This document shows positions 33,098-42,394 of a stretch of DNA of 64,000 nucleotides, piece by piece (within the stretch, counting starts at the first letter, position 1; each line of letters begins with the position of its first letter). Below the pieces are notes generated by a model. The model saw nothing but the letters and a program-made list of their open reading frames with translations, was not told the DNA's origin and did no database searches. Where the stretch lies: positions 124,001 through 188,000 of the forward strand of contig JACKOK010000005.1 in the NCBI GenBank assembly GCA_024234365.1, given 5' to 3'. Origin of the DNA: Pseudomonadales bacterium (GTDB lineage: Bacteria; Pseudomonadota; Gammaproteobacteria; Pseudomonadales; Pseudohongiellaceae). The position numbers were made by a program, and so were the translations under genes.

Positions 33098-33805
33098 ATG
33101 AATTTTCCCCGTTTACTGAGCCTGCGCAGTGCCATCGTGGCTGTCTCGCTTACCGCCATGACTGCCCAGGCTGCCGATAGCGCCGTGGATCTGAGCAATC
33201 AGGACAATCAGATCAGCTACAGCATCGGCGTCAATATCGGCCAGAATCTCGTGAGCCAGGGGCTGATGGACTCCATCGCCATGGATGCCTTCTTTGCCGG
33301 TATTCGGGATACCGTAAGTGGCGATCTGCAGATGAGCATGGAAGACATGATGACGGCTCTGCAGACCTTTCAGGAACGCATGATTGCGGAGCAGGCTGCA
33401 GCCGCCGACGCGGCCAAGGCCGAGAGTGCGGCTTTCCTGGAGGCTAACGCCAAGGAAGACGGTGTCGTGACCACGGCGTCCGGCCTGCAGTATCGCATCG
33501 TTGAATCCGGTCCGGCCGATGGTGTTTCTCCCGGCCCGAATGACAGTGTGTTGGCACATTACCACGGTACCTTTATCGACGGTTCCGTGTTCGACAGTTC
33601 CATTGACCGTGGTGAGCCGGTTGAGTTCGGTGTCAGCCAGGTGATCGCCGGCTGGACCGAAGCCCTGCAGATGATGAAGCCGGGCGACAAATGGCGCCTG
33701 TTCATTCCCTACAACCTGGCTTACGGCGAAACCGGTTCCGGCCCCATCGGCCCGTTTGAGGCGCTGATTTTCGACGTGGAACTGCTGAGTGTGACTCCCC
33801 GCTAA
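33098..33805 (+). CDS. FKBP-type peptidyl-prolyl isomerase, exported
   Basis: A 235-residue periplasmic isomerase/chaperone of the FkpA/Mip type. A signal peptide ends AQAADS. The helical FKBP_N dimerisation domain spans about 25-125 (NQISYSIGVNIGQN). The catalytic FKBP domain at about 140-235 has VLAHYHGTFIDGSVFDSS, the Asp of the active site, and PGDKWRLFIPYNLAYGE. A frame extension to 33044 is not supported; GAAGGA precedes the ATG at 33098. Confidence 0.92.
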   Translation: MNFPRLLSLRSAIVAVSLTAMTAQAADSAVDLSNQDNQISYSIGVNIGQNLVSQGLMDSIAMDAFFAGIRDTVSGDLQMSMEDMMTALQTFQERMIAEQAAAADAAKAESAAFLEANAKEDGVVTTASGLQYRIVESGPADGVSPGPNDSVLAHYHGTFIDGSVFDSSIDRGEPVEFGVSQVIAGWTEALQMMKPGDKWRLFIPYNLAYGETGSGPIGPFEALIFDVELLSVTPR

Positions 33806-33832
33806 GGGAATCTGACCGGGGGGAGTTGCGCG

Positions 33833-35173
33833 ATGTCTGAGCAGATCAGTCTGATGGAATTCAACAAGGCTCTGCTGCAGTTCATCGCGGACTCGCCCAC
33901 GCCCTTTCATGCCTGCGACTCGCTCGCGGCCGGCTTTGCCCAGGCAGGGTTTACTCGTCTGGATGAAGCATCGGCATGGCAGTTGCGTGCCGGCGGACGG
34001 TATTTCGTCACGCGCAACGATGCCTCCCTCATCGCCTTCACCATTCCGGCTGCCGGCAGCGCGGCCTTGGTCAATGGTATCCGCATGACCGGGGCCCACA
34101 CCGACAGCCCTTGCCTGCGTATCAAACCGCAACCCGAGCTGCGCCGGAACAATTATGTGCAGTTGGGGGTGGAGGTCTACGGGGGAGCACTGTACAACCC
34201 CTGGTTTGACCGCGATCTGTCCATTGCCGGCCGGGTGGATTTTCTGCGCACGGACGGTCGGCTGGAATCCTGCCTGATCGACCTGCGCGAACCGGTAGCG
34301 GTGATTCCCAGCCTGGCCATTCACCTGGATCGCGAAGCTAACCAGGGCCGCACAGTGAATGCCCAGCAACATCTGCCGCCCATCCTGTCCATCACGGGAG
34401 TGCGCGATGAGGGCTTTGACGAGCTGGTCTTGCGCTGGCTACGGGAATACGCCGGTCGCCCCGAGGCGGACAGGGTGCTTGGGCATGAGCTGAGCCTTTA
34501 CGATACCCAGCCGCCCGCGATTATCGGTTTGCACAGGGAGTTCATTGCTTCGGCGAGGCTGGATAACCTGCTGAGCTGTTATCTGGGCATGCAGGCGATG
34601 AAAGAGGCCAGCGACGAGGCCTGCCATCTGCTGGTGTGCACGGATCACGAGGAAGTCGGCAGCAGCTCCGCTGCCGGGGCGAACGGGCCTTTCCTGCGTG
34701 CCGTGCTGGAACGCATCATTGCCGCATTCCCTGCGGGCAGCGCTAATCCAACGGAAGAGTTCGAACGGGTGATCCGCAATTCCTTGTTGCTGTCGGTGGA
34801 CAATGCCCACGGCATTCATCCCAATTATGCAGACAAACATGACGGCAACCACGGCCCTGTACTGAACCAGGGGCCGGTTATCAAGATCAACGCCAACCAG
34901 CGTTATGCCAGCAGCAGCAGCTCCGTGGCGCGCTTCAAGGCCCTGTGCCTCCAGGCCGATGTCCCGGTGCAGAGTTTTGTGGTGCGCAGTGATATGGGTT
35001 GTGGCAGCACCATCGGGCCGATCACTGCTACGGGCATCGGGGTGGAAACGGTGGATGTGGGGGTGCCGACCTTTGCCATGCACTCCATCCGTGAGCTTGC
35101 CGGCAGCGAAGACGCCCACCGGCTCTACCGGGTGCTCAGACAGTTTTACGGTGTGCGTGACCCTGCCGCCTGA
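33833..35173 (+). CDS. M18 family aminopeptidase
   Basis: A 446-residue zinc aminopeptidase of the ApeB/DAP type, removing N-terminal acidic or neutral residues. Metal ligands are in RMTGAHTDSPCLRIK (His near 87), SARLDNLLSCY (Asp), TDHEEVGSSSAAGA (the Glu pair), SVDNAHGIHPNY (Asp) and the final FAMHSIRE (His). It follows the FKBP gene by 27 bases. Its 3' end overlaps the convergent mnmC by 38 bases. Confidence 0.93.
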   Translation: MSEQISLMEFNKALLQFIADSPTPFHACDSLAAGFAQAGFTRLDEASAWQLRAGGRYFVTRNDASLIAFTIPAAGSAALVNGIRMTGAHTDSPCLRIKPQPELRRNNYVQLGVEVYGGALYNPWFDRDLSIAGRVDFLRTDGRLESCLIDLREPVAVIPSLAIHLDREANQGRTVNAQQHLPPILSITGVRDEGFDELVLRWLREYAGRPEADRVLGHELSLYDTQPPAIIGLHREFIASARLDNLLSCYLGMQAMKEASDEACHLLVCTDHEEVGSSSAAGANGPFLRAVLERIIAAFPAGSANPTEEFERVIRNSLLLSVDNAHGIHPNYADKHDGNHGPVLNQGPVIKINANQRYASSSSSVARFKALCLQADVPVQSFVVRSDMGCGSTIGPITATGIGVETVDVGVPTFAMHSIRELAGSEDAHRLYRVLRQFYGVRDPAA

Positions 35174-37187
35174 GCTCGCGCAGCGCAAAACGGGCTGGGT
35201 GGATGACTTCGATCAGTTCCCGCTGCAAGGGCAATGTTTCCCCACAGATCAGACTCGCCAGATACTCCGCCGCCAGGGGGGCATTGCTCATGCCATGTGA
35301 GCCATGTCCGATACTGACATACAGCCCGGGCAGGTTCGGTACCGGGTTGTCAGGATGTTTACGCGCGCTCTGCCCCAGGGCACTGTAGTGTTGCTCGAAG
35401 GCGCTGAAATCCGGCACCTGCCCCACGATGGGCATGCGGTCACGGGTGGTGGCGCGCACCGATACCCTTCCATCTGCAATCGATGATTCCCGCACACTGC
35501 CCGCCGGCAAATGCGCTGTGATGCCTGCCAGATTCTGGGCATGCTCGCGGGGGGATAGTGCGGTGTCGTGAATATCCCGGGAATAGCTCGCGCCTACGCT
35601 GTGCAGTCCCTGCCACGCCGGGGCGATATAGCTCTGGCCGCAGACAACCGTGTTGAGTGCAGCGCTTTCCTTTGAGGCGTTGACATAGCTGACCTGGCCC
35701 CGGATCGGCACAATGGGGATGGGCGCTGTCTGGGCAAACTGGCCCGCCAGATAGCTGTTGGCGATGAGGACGGAATCGGCCTCCACCAGCACCTGAGAGT
35801 GCTCATCCAGTACCTGCCAGCGCCCGTTGTCCAATACCTGCAAACGCTGCACCGTGCAGCCGGTGCGTACGATTATGTGCGGGTCGTCCACGCAGGCCGC
35901 GCACACTCCGGGCGGATTGACCCAGCCCCCCAGCAGCAGTTGGGTAGCACCACCGTCCAGTGTAATGCCCGCCTGGGTGCTGGCCTCATCTTGCGTCAAT
36001 GCCCGGGCCACGACAGCGGCATAGCGGGACAGATCGACAGGGTCGCAGCGTTCGCGGCGCGCACTGAAAGCCGTTTCCAGATTCAGCACGCAGCAGGGGT
36101 GCCAGGCGATGTCCGGGTGGTTTTCTGCCAGTGTCTGCAATTCGCGCACGGCATAGAGATAGGCCTGCAGATTGAACTGACGGGTGGCGTTCACGGCATT
36201 GCTCAGGCGGCATTGCAGGATCGCCTGTCGATTGCCGGAGGCGCCACGGGCCAGGGAGTTTTCGCGCTCCAGCAGGGTTACCTGACAGCCTTTGCGGGCC
36301 AGAGCCCGGGCGCTGAGGCAGCCGGCAAGACCGCCACCAATGACGATAACCTCTTTTGTTGCATGGGAGGTGTCGGTCACGCTCAGCCAGGCCGTGGGCG
36401 CTATGACAGCCGGATTTGTGACGGGCAGGGTGCCGCGCAGCATCTCCCGCTTGCTGCCAAAGCCGGGGTGTTTCTCGATCTGAAAGCCAGCCTCACGCAG
36501 GCCTCTTTGTACCTGCCCGGCCACGCTGTAGGTGCTCAGGGTGGTGCCGGGGCGGCTCAGGCGTGCCAGTTGTGCCATCAGCTCCGGGCGCCACATCTCG
36601 GGGTTGACGCGGGGGGCAAAGCCATCCAGAAACCAGGCGTCCACCTTGCCCGCCATTCGCTGTGGCTGCGCCGCCAGCGTGTCGGCGGCATCGCCATAAT
36701 ACAGGTCGAGGAGGACGGGATGCTTGTCATCGGGCAGCGTCAGATGCAGGCGATGATAGCCGGCTGAGTGGTCGGGGTAGGTCTTGAGCAGTGCCTGACT
36801 CAGTGGCTGCAGCGCGGGCCATTGCGCGAGCGCCTGTTCCATGGTGTCCCTTTGCAGGGGGTAACGTTCGCAGCTGATGAAGTGCAGGCGCAAGTGCTTG
36901 GGGGCGAGCTTTCGCCAGGCACGCCAGGTGCAGAGGAAGTTCAGCCCCGTACCGAAACCCAGTTCGGCCACGGTAAACACGGCAGGCTCACCGCTTTGCT
37001 GCAAGGCGGCATCGGCCTCGCGCCAGCGCTCCGGCAATTGGTTCGCGGCCAGAAAGACATACTCGGTCTCGTCCAGCCCGCCCTCACGGGAGAAGTAGAT
37101 GTCGTCGAAACGGCTGGAATAGGGTGCGCCGCTGTCCTGCCAGAGGATGTCGGCGTTTTCGAGTGACGGGGGAGGTGTGCTTGGCAT
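35136..37187 (-). CDS. mnmC: Bifunctional tRNA mnm5s2U biosynthesis protein MnmC
   Basis: MnmC makes the last two changes at the wobble uridine: an FAD oxidase removes the carboxymethyl group and a SAM methylase completes mnm5U. From the ATG at 37187 it has 683 residues. The N-terminal methylase has VAELGFGTGLNFL (about 70-82) and DAWFLDGFAPRVNPEMW. The C-terminal oxidase starts with VIVIGGGLAGCLSARALARKG (about 280) and ends with GHGSHGMSNAPLAAEYLA. The longer upstream frame to 37367 overlaps the prfB start and is rejected. Confidence 0.94.
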   Translation of the reverse strand: MPSTPPPSLENADILWQDSGAPYSSRFDDIYFSREGGLDETEYVFLAANQLPERWREADAALQQSGEPAVFTVAELGFGTGLNFLCTWRAWRKLAPKHLRLHFISCERYPLQRDTMEQALAQWPALQPLSQALLKTYPDHSAGYHRLHLTLPDDKHPVLLDLYYGDAADTLAAQPQRMAGKVDAWFLDGFAPRVNPEMWRPELMAQLARLSRPGTTLSTYSVAGQVQRGLREAGFQIEKHPGFGSKREMLRGTLPVTNPAVIAPTAWLSVTDTSHATKEVIVIGGGLAGCLSARALARKGCQVTLLERENSLARGASGNRQAILQCRLSNAVNATRQFNLQAYLYAVRELQTLAENHPDIAWHPCCVLNLETAFSARRERCDPVDLSRYAAVVARALTQDEASTQAGITLDGGATQLLLGGWVNPPGVCAACVDDPHIIVRTGCTVQRLQVLDNGRWQVLDEHSQVLVEADSVLIANSYLAGQFAQTAPIPIVPIRGQVSYVNASKESAALNTVVCGQSYIAPAWQGLHSVGASYSRDIHDTALSPREHAQNLAGITAHLPAGSVRESSIADGRVSVRATTRDRMPIVGQVPDFSAFEQHYSALGQSARKHPDNPVPNLPGLYVSIGHGSHGMSNAPLAAEYLASLICGETLPLQRELIEVIHPARFALRELRRQGHAHRKTV

Positions 37188-37314
37188 GGCGCGGATTCTA
37201 AGGAACCGGCAAACGCTGTGGCAAGCCTTTGTTCGGGGCGCGCTTGTGGCATCTGGGCGTGAATCAGGTAAAATGCCGGTCTTTTCAATTCCGAGCAATG
37301 ACACGAGACCCCGC

Positions 37315-38413
37315 ATGATCGAAGTGAATCCAACACTGCTGAAAATCAAGGACTTCCAGAGCCGCACCGATACCCTCAGGGGGTATCTTTGACTACGATG
37401 TCAAAAAAGACCGCCTGACCGAGGTTGAGCTGGAGCTTGGCGAGTCCAATGTCTGGGACAAACCGGAATACGCCCAGGCTTTGGGTAAGGAGCGCTCCGA
37501 ACTCGAACTGGTGGTGCAGACCATCGATGGTCTCAATGAAGGGCTTGCGGATTGCCGCGAACTGCTGCAACTGGCTCAGGACGAAAACGACGAAGACCTC
37601 TTTGCCGAAGTGAACGGCGAACTCGGCACGCTGGGGGGCAAGCTTGAGACCCTGGAGTTCCGTCGCATGTTCTCCGGTCGCATGGACGCCAATAATGCTT
37701 TTGTGGATATTCAGGCGGGCTCCGGTGGCACCGAGGCGCAGGACTGGGCCGAGATGCTGCTGCGCATGTATCTGCGCTGGGGCGAGGACAAGGGTTTCAA
37801 GGTGGAGGTGGTGGAAGTCTCCGCCGGGGAAGTTGCCGGCATCAAGAGTGCCACCGTCTATATCAGTGGCGAATACGCCTTCGGCTGGTTGCGCACGGAA
37901 ACGGGCGTGCATCGTCTGGTGCGCAAGTCGCCCTTCGATTCGGGCAATCGGCGCCACACCTCTTTCTCTTCCGTGTTTGTTTCTCCCGAAGTGGATGACG
38001 ACATCGAGATTGAACTGAATATGGGTGACGTGCGCGTGGATACCTATCGCGCCAGTGGTGCGGGCGGTCAGCACATCAACAAGACTGACTCCGCCATTCG
38101 CTTGACCCATATCCCGACCGGTATCGTGGTGCAGTGCCAGAACCAGCGCTCGCAGCACAAGAACAAGGATCAGGCCATCAAACAACTGAAGGCCAAGCTC
38201 TACGAGATGGAAGAGCTCAAACGCCGGCAGGCCGCGCAGGAGATCGAGGAAGAGAAGGCCGATATCGGTTGGGGCAGCCAGATTCGCTCCTATGTGCTCG
38301 ATCAGTCCCGCATCAAGGATCTGCGCACTGGCGTGGAAGTGAGCAATACCGGCGCCGTGCTCGACGGCGACCTGGACAAGTTTATTGAAGCAAGTTTGAA
38401 GATGGGGTTATAA
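37315..38413 (+). CDS. prfB: Peptide chain release factor 2, with programmed +1 frameshift
   Basis: RF2 ends translation at UGA and UAA. The gene starts at ATG 37315, reads 25 codons to CTT-TGA (37387-37392), and continues one base forward as GAC-TAC at 37391. The T at 37390 is skipped. An internal AGGGGG just before the slip site acts as Shine-Dalgarno-like stimulator, exactly as in E. coli. The joined protein has 365 residues, contains the RF2-specific SPF tripeptide (RKSPFDSG) and the catalytic GGQ (SGAGGQHINK). RF2 controls its own level this way. lysS follows 5 bases later. Confidence 0.97.
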
Positions 38414-38418
38414 GCACC

Positions 38419-39942
38419 GTGACGAATCCGAACGAATCTGCAAACGGGCAGGGCGCTACCGAGGCACTGCACGACGAGAACAAACTGATTGCGCAGCGCC
38501 GCGAAAAACTCGCCGCCATTCGTGCCAAACGCAATGCTTTCCCCAATGATTTCCGTCGCAGCAATCTGGCCGGCGAGCTGGTTGCCTCCTACGGCGAGAC
38601 CGACAAGGAGACGCTGGAAAATCTCAAACCGCAAGTCAAGGTGGCAGGTCGCCTCATTCGCATGCGTGGTCCCTTCCTGGTGATTCAGGATGTGTCTGAA
38701 CAGATTCAGCTCTATTTCAACCCGAAGGAACTGTCCGAGGAACTGCAGGCCGAGATCAAGGGGCTGGACCTTGGTGATATCGTGGGCGTGGAGGGGCGGG
38801 TATTCCGCACCGGCAAGGGCGAGCTGACGGTGTGGATTTCCCATCTGCGTCTGCTGACCAAGTCCCTGCGTCCGCTGCCGGACAAATACAAAGGGCTGTC
38901 GGATACCGAGGTGCGCTATCGTCAGCGCTATATCGACCTGATCGCCAATGAAAGCTCGCGCGAAACCTTTGTGACCCGCTCGCGCATCATCAGCAGCCTG
39001 CGTCGTTTCTTCGAGGCGCATCAATTCATGGAAGTGGAAACCCCGATGATGCAGGTGATTCCCGGCGGTGCCTCGGCCAAGCCCTTCATCACCCATCACA
39101 ATGCGCTGGACCAGCAGATGTATCTGCGCATTGCGCCGGAGCTGTACTTGAAGCGTCTGGTGGTGGGCGGTTTCGAGCGCGTTTTCGAGATCAACCGCAA
39201 TTTCCGCAACGAAGGGCTGTCCACGCGGCACAACCCGGAATTCACCATGGTGGAGTTCTACCAGGCCTATGCGGATTACGAAGACCTGATGGACTTTACC
39301 GAGGAGCTGTTCCGCACGGTCGCCCAGGAAGTGCTCGGAACCACGTCCGTCACTTATCAGGGGCTCGAGCTGGATTTTGCCAATCCCTTCCATCGGCTGA
39401 GTGTGCGTGATTCCATCGTGAAATATTGCGAAGGGGTCAGCCGCGAGCAGTTGCAGGACAAGGCATCTGCCGCTGCGCTGGCAGATTCCATGGAGATTCA
39501 TTACGAAGACTCCTGGGGCGTGGGCCGCATCTGCATGGCCATTTTCGACGAGAAAGTGGAGCATCTGCTGCAGCAACCGACCTTCATTACCGAGTACCCC
39601 ACCGAGGTGTCGCCTCTGGCGCGTGCCAATGACGACAACCCTGACGTCACTGACCGCTTCGAACTGTTCATTGGTGGCAGGGAAATTGCCAACGGCTTCT
39701 CCGAGCTGAACGATGCCGAAGACCAGTCCGAACGTTTTATGGAACAGGTGGCACAGAAGGATTCCGGTGACGATGAGGCCATGCACTACGATGCGGACTA
39801 TGTGACGGCACTCGAATACGGTCTGCCGCCGACCGCGGGAGAGGGCATCGGGGTGGATCGTCTGGTGATGCTGTTCACCGATGCGCCGTCCATCAAGGAC
39901 GTACTGCTGTTCCCGCATATGCGTCCACAGCACGACAAATAA
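38419..39942 (+). CDS. lysS: Lysyl-tRNA synthetase (class II)
   Basis: Charges tRNA-Lys. The 507-residue protein starts at GTG 38419. It has an N-terminal OB fold (VKVAGRLIRMRGPFLVIQD), motif 1 (FFEAHQFMEVETPMMQ), motif 2 (FRNEGLSTRHNPEFTMVEFY) and motif 3 (GEGIGVDRLVMLFTD). The prfB-lysS pair is widely conserved. Confidence 0.97.
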   Translation: MTNPNESANGQGATEALHDENKLIAQRREKLAAIRAKRNAFPNDFRRSNLAGELVASYGETDKETLENLKPQVKVAGRLIRMRGPFLVIQDVSEQIQLYFNPKELSEELQAEIKGLDLGDIVGVEGRVFRTGKGELTVWISHLRLLTKSLRPLPDKYKGLSDTEVRYRQRYIDLIANESSRETFVTRSRIISSLRRFFEAHQFMEVETPMMQVIPGGASAKPFITHHNALDQQMYLRIAPELYLKRLVVGGFERVFEINRNFRNEGLSTRHNPEFTMVEFYQAYADYEDLMDFTEELFRTVAQEVLGTTSVTYQGLELDFANPFHRLSVRDSIVKYCEGVSREQLQDKASAAALADSMEIHYEDSWGVGRICMAIFDEKVEHLLQQPTFITEYPTEVSPLARANDDNPDVTDRFELFIGGREIANGFSELNDAEDQSERFMEQVAQKDSGDDEAMHYDADYVTALEYGLPPTAGEGIGVDRLVMLFTDAPSIKDVLLFPHMRPQHDK

Positions 39943-39951
39943 GAGCGTCTC

Positions 39952-40656
39952 ATGGTGGAGGCCAACGCACAGGAGCGCATCAGGCTGGAGAAATCCTGGA
40001 AGCATTTGTTGCTGCCGGAATTCGAACAGCCCTATATGCAGGAGCTCTCGGCCTTTCTGCGCCGGGAGAAAACCGCTGGCAAGGTGATTTACCCGGCGGG
40101 CGACGATATTTTCAATGCGCTGAACACCACGCCCTTCGACAAGGTAAAGGTCGTCATTCTGGGGCAGGACCCTTATCATGGCCCGGGGCAGGCGCATGGC
40201 CTGTGCTTCTCCGTGAAGCCCGGCGTGGACCTGCCGCCCTCGCTGAGAAATATCTATCGTGAGATCGCCAGCGACCTGAATATTCCACCGTCCCGCTCCG
40301 GTTATCTGCAGTGCTGGGCACAGCAGGGCGTGTTGCTGCTCAATGCCGTGCTGACGGTGCAGGCGGGCAACGCCGCCTCGCATCAGGGCAAGGGCTGGGA
40401 GCGTTTCACCGATCGGGTTGTTGCGTTGCTCAACGAAAAACGCGAACACCTGGTGTTTCTGCTGTGGGGCAGCTATGCCCAGCGCAAGGGCGAGATCATC
40501 GATCGTTCACGACACCTCGTGCTGGAATCACCGCATCCCTCGCCGCTGTCGGCGAGCCGGGGGTTTTTCGGCAACCATCATTTTTCCCGTGCCAATGCCT
40601 ATCTGCAATCCCATCACCAGGCACCGATTGACTGGTGCGTGCAGGAGCCCTCATGA
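39952..40656 (+). CDS. ung: Uracil-DNA glycosylase, family 1
   Basis: Ung removes uracil from DNA. The 234 residues contain the catalytic GQDPYHGPGQAHGLCFSV (Asp near 63), the uracil-binding GVLLLNAVLTVQ and the DNA-gripping HPSPLSASRGFFG loop with the His. It follows lysS by 9 bases and overlaps the next gene by ATGA, so it is in one operon with a flavin reductase. Confidence 0.96.
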   Translation: MVEANAQERIRLEKSWKHLLLPEFEQPYMQELSAFLRREKTAGKVIYPAGDDIFNALNTTPFDKVKVVILGQDPYHGPGQAHGLCFSVKPGVDLPPSLRNIYREIASDLNIPPSRSGYLQCWAQQGVLLLNAVLTVQAGNAASHQGKGWERFTDRVVALLNEKREHLVFLLWGSYAQRKGEIIDRSRHLVLESPHPSPLSASRGFFGNHHFSRANAYLQSHHQAPIDWCVQEPS

Positions 40657-41903
40657 AGCAAAGCGAACAATCCGTGTGCCTGGTGATTGGTGCGAGCCAT
40701 GCTGGTTCTTTGCTGGTCGTGCAACTGCGCAAGGAGGGTTGGCAAGGACGCATCATCCTGATAGGCGCCGAGTCTCATCTTCCCTATCATCGCCCACCCC
40801 TGTCCAAAGCCGTGCTGGCGGGTGAGCGCAGCCTGGAGAACATACTGTTGCGTCCCGAAATGTTGTACAGCAACAATCAGATTGAGCTGCGTCTGGGCGA
40901 GCGGGTGGTGTCGCTCGATCGTGCCGCAAAGCGTGTGCAACTCGCCAGCGGTGAGGCGCTTTCCTACGACAAACTGGCTCTGTGTACCGGAGCATCGCCA
41001 CGCGTGTTGCCAATGGCAAACGATTTGCCGGGTGTGTTCACGCTGCGTCAGGCAGACGATGTCATGGCGATTCGTCAGGCCATGGCAAGCGGCAAACGCG
41101 CAGTCGTGATCGGCGGGGGGTACATCGGCCTCGAAGTGGCCGCCGTGATGTCGGAGCAGGGTTTGCAGGTCACCGTGGTGGAGGCCAGCGAACGCCTGCT
41201 GCAACGCGTGGCAAGCCCCGTGATCTCCGACTATTTCCGGCTGTTGCACGAAAGCCATGGGGTGAATGTGTTGACCAGCGACAGCGTGACGGATATTCAC
41301 CACGAGCAGGGTGCTCTGCAGATCCACCTTGCCGATGGCACGCTGAAGGAGGCCGACCTGGTGATTGTCGGCATTGGCGTGGTGCCGGAAACAACGCTCG
41401 CGCTTCAGGCCGGTCTCGATGTTGAGGATGGCATCGTCGTCACCCCCTATATGCAGACTTCCGATCCGGATATCGTGGCGGCCGGAGACTGTGTACAGTT
41501 TCCCTCGGCGCGTTACGGCCGCTGCCTGCGCCTGGAGTCTGTGCAGAACGCGCTGGATCAGGCGCGGGTGGCGGCGGGTACGCTGTGCGGGCAGCCGCAG
41601 GTCTATGACTCGCTGCCCTGGTTCTGGTCCGATCAGTACGATTGCAAACTGCAGAGTGCAGGCCTGCGTCTCGAGCACGAACATGAGATTGTGCGCGGCA
41701 ATCCGTCTGCCATCGATGGGGAAGGGCTTGCGGTGTTCTACCTGCGGGGAGATCGCATGATTGCGGCGGATTGCGTCAACCGCGCCAAGGAATTTATGGC
41801 CTGCAAACGCCTGATTGCCGAACGCCTGCCGGTGAACCTGGCAGCACTGGCGGATGAATCGCTGTCACCGGAGCATTTCGAGCAGACTCAGGAACCGGTG
41901 TAG
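40653..41903 (+). CDS. Ferredoxin/rubredoxin-type FAD-dependent NAD(P)H reductase
   Basis: A 416-residue flavoprotein of the putidaredoxin/rubredoxin reductase type. The FAD motif is VIGASHAGSLLVVQL, the NAD motif VIGGGYIGLEVAAVMSEQG (about 152-170) and the FAD-ribityl motif VAAGDCVQF (about 278). A reductase C-terminal domain follows (SLPWFWSDQYDCKLQSAGL). It passes electrons from NAD(P)H to a small iron-sulphur protein. The partner gene (ferredoxin, rubredoxin or a monooxygenase) is not in the window, so the pathway is open. Its start overlaps the ung stop. Confidence 0.88.
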   Translation: MKQSEQSVCLVIGASHAGSLLVVQLRKEGWQGRIILIGAESHLPYHRPPLSKAVLAGERSLENILLRPEMLYSNNQIELRLGERVVSLDRAAKRVQLASGEALSYDKLALCTGASPRVLPMANDLPGVFTLRQADDVMAIRQAMASGKRAVVIGGGYIGLEVAAVMSEQGLQVTVVEASERLLQRVASPVISDYFRLLHESHGVNVLTSDSVTDIHHEQGALQIHLADGTLKEADLVIVGIGVVPETTLALQAGLDVEDGIVVTPYMQTSDPDIVAAGDCVQFPSARYGRCLRLESVQNALDQARVAAGTLCGQPQVYDSLPWFWSDQYDCKLQSAGLRLEHEHEIVRGNPSAIDGEGLAVFYLRGDRMIAADCVNRAKEFMACKRLIAERLPVNLAALADESLSPEHFEQTQEPV

Positions 41904-42244
41904 ACACACCCGCTGGTGCAGGTTTCGCGAATCTCGATACGACTGAGCTGCGGCAGAGTCGGCTTCAGCCTTTCCCAGATCCACACCGCCAGGTTTTCAC
42001 TGGTGGGGTTTTCCAGGCCCGGAATCTCGTTCAGATAATAGTGATCGAGCTGGTTCCAGATGGGCTTGAAGGCCGCCTTGATATCGCCAAAATCCATCAC
42101 CCAGCCGCTTTCCGCACCGACAGGGCCGGCGACGTAAAGGCGCACCTGAAAGGAGTGCCCGTGCAGGCGTGCACATTTGTGCCCGGCAGGGACATTGGGC
42201 AGTCGGTGAGCCGCCTCGAAGTTGAATTCCTTGAATATTTCCAT
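41888..42244 (-). CDS. queD: 6-carboxytetrahydropterin synthase QueD
   Basis: QueD makes 6-carboxytetrahydropterin from dihydroneopterin triphosphate, the entry to preQ0. From the ATG at 42244 it has 118 residues. Zinc ligands are His in FEAAHRLP and LHGHSF, and the catalytic Cys is in GHKCARLHGH. GWVMDFGDIK, LDHYYLNEI and PTSENLAVWIWERL complete the fold. It overlaps the convergent reductase by 16 bases. The upstream frame extension is antisense to the cyclase gene. Confidence 0.95.
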   Translation of the reverse strand: MEIFKEFNFEAAHRLPNVPAGHKCARLHGHSFQVRLYVAGPVGAESGWVMDFGDIKAAFKPIWNQLDHYYLNEIPGLENPTSENLAVWIWERLKPTLPQLSRIEIRETCTSGCVYTGS

Positions 42245-42394
42245 AGGGGAACCGCTGTCGTGATCGTGCGAACGGAGGGTGCGATGCTGCGCTGCCAACC
42301 GGGCGGCCATGGTACCGGGACTTGCGTTCCAAGTACAGGGTGATTCCCTTATACTGCCCCTTTCCCAGCGCATCCAGGCAGCAGCGGGGCGACC

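Noticed and set aside
38302..40449. 715-residue open frame antisense to lysS and ung
   Set aside because: It mirrors the codon structure of lysS and ung, lacks a ribosome site and shows no family motif. The plus-strand genes are certain.
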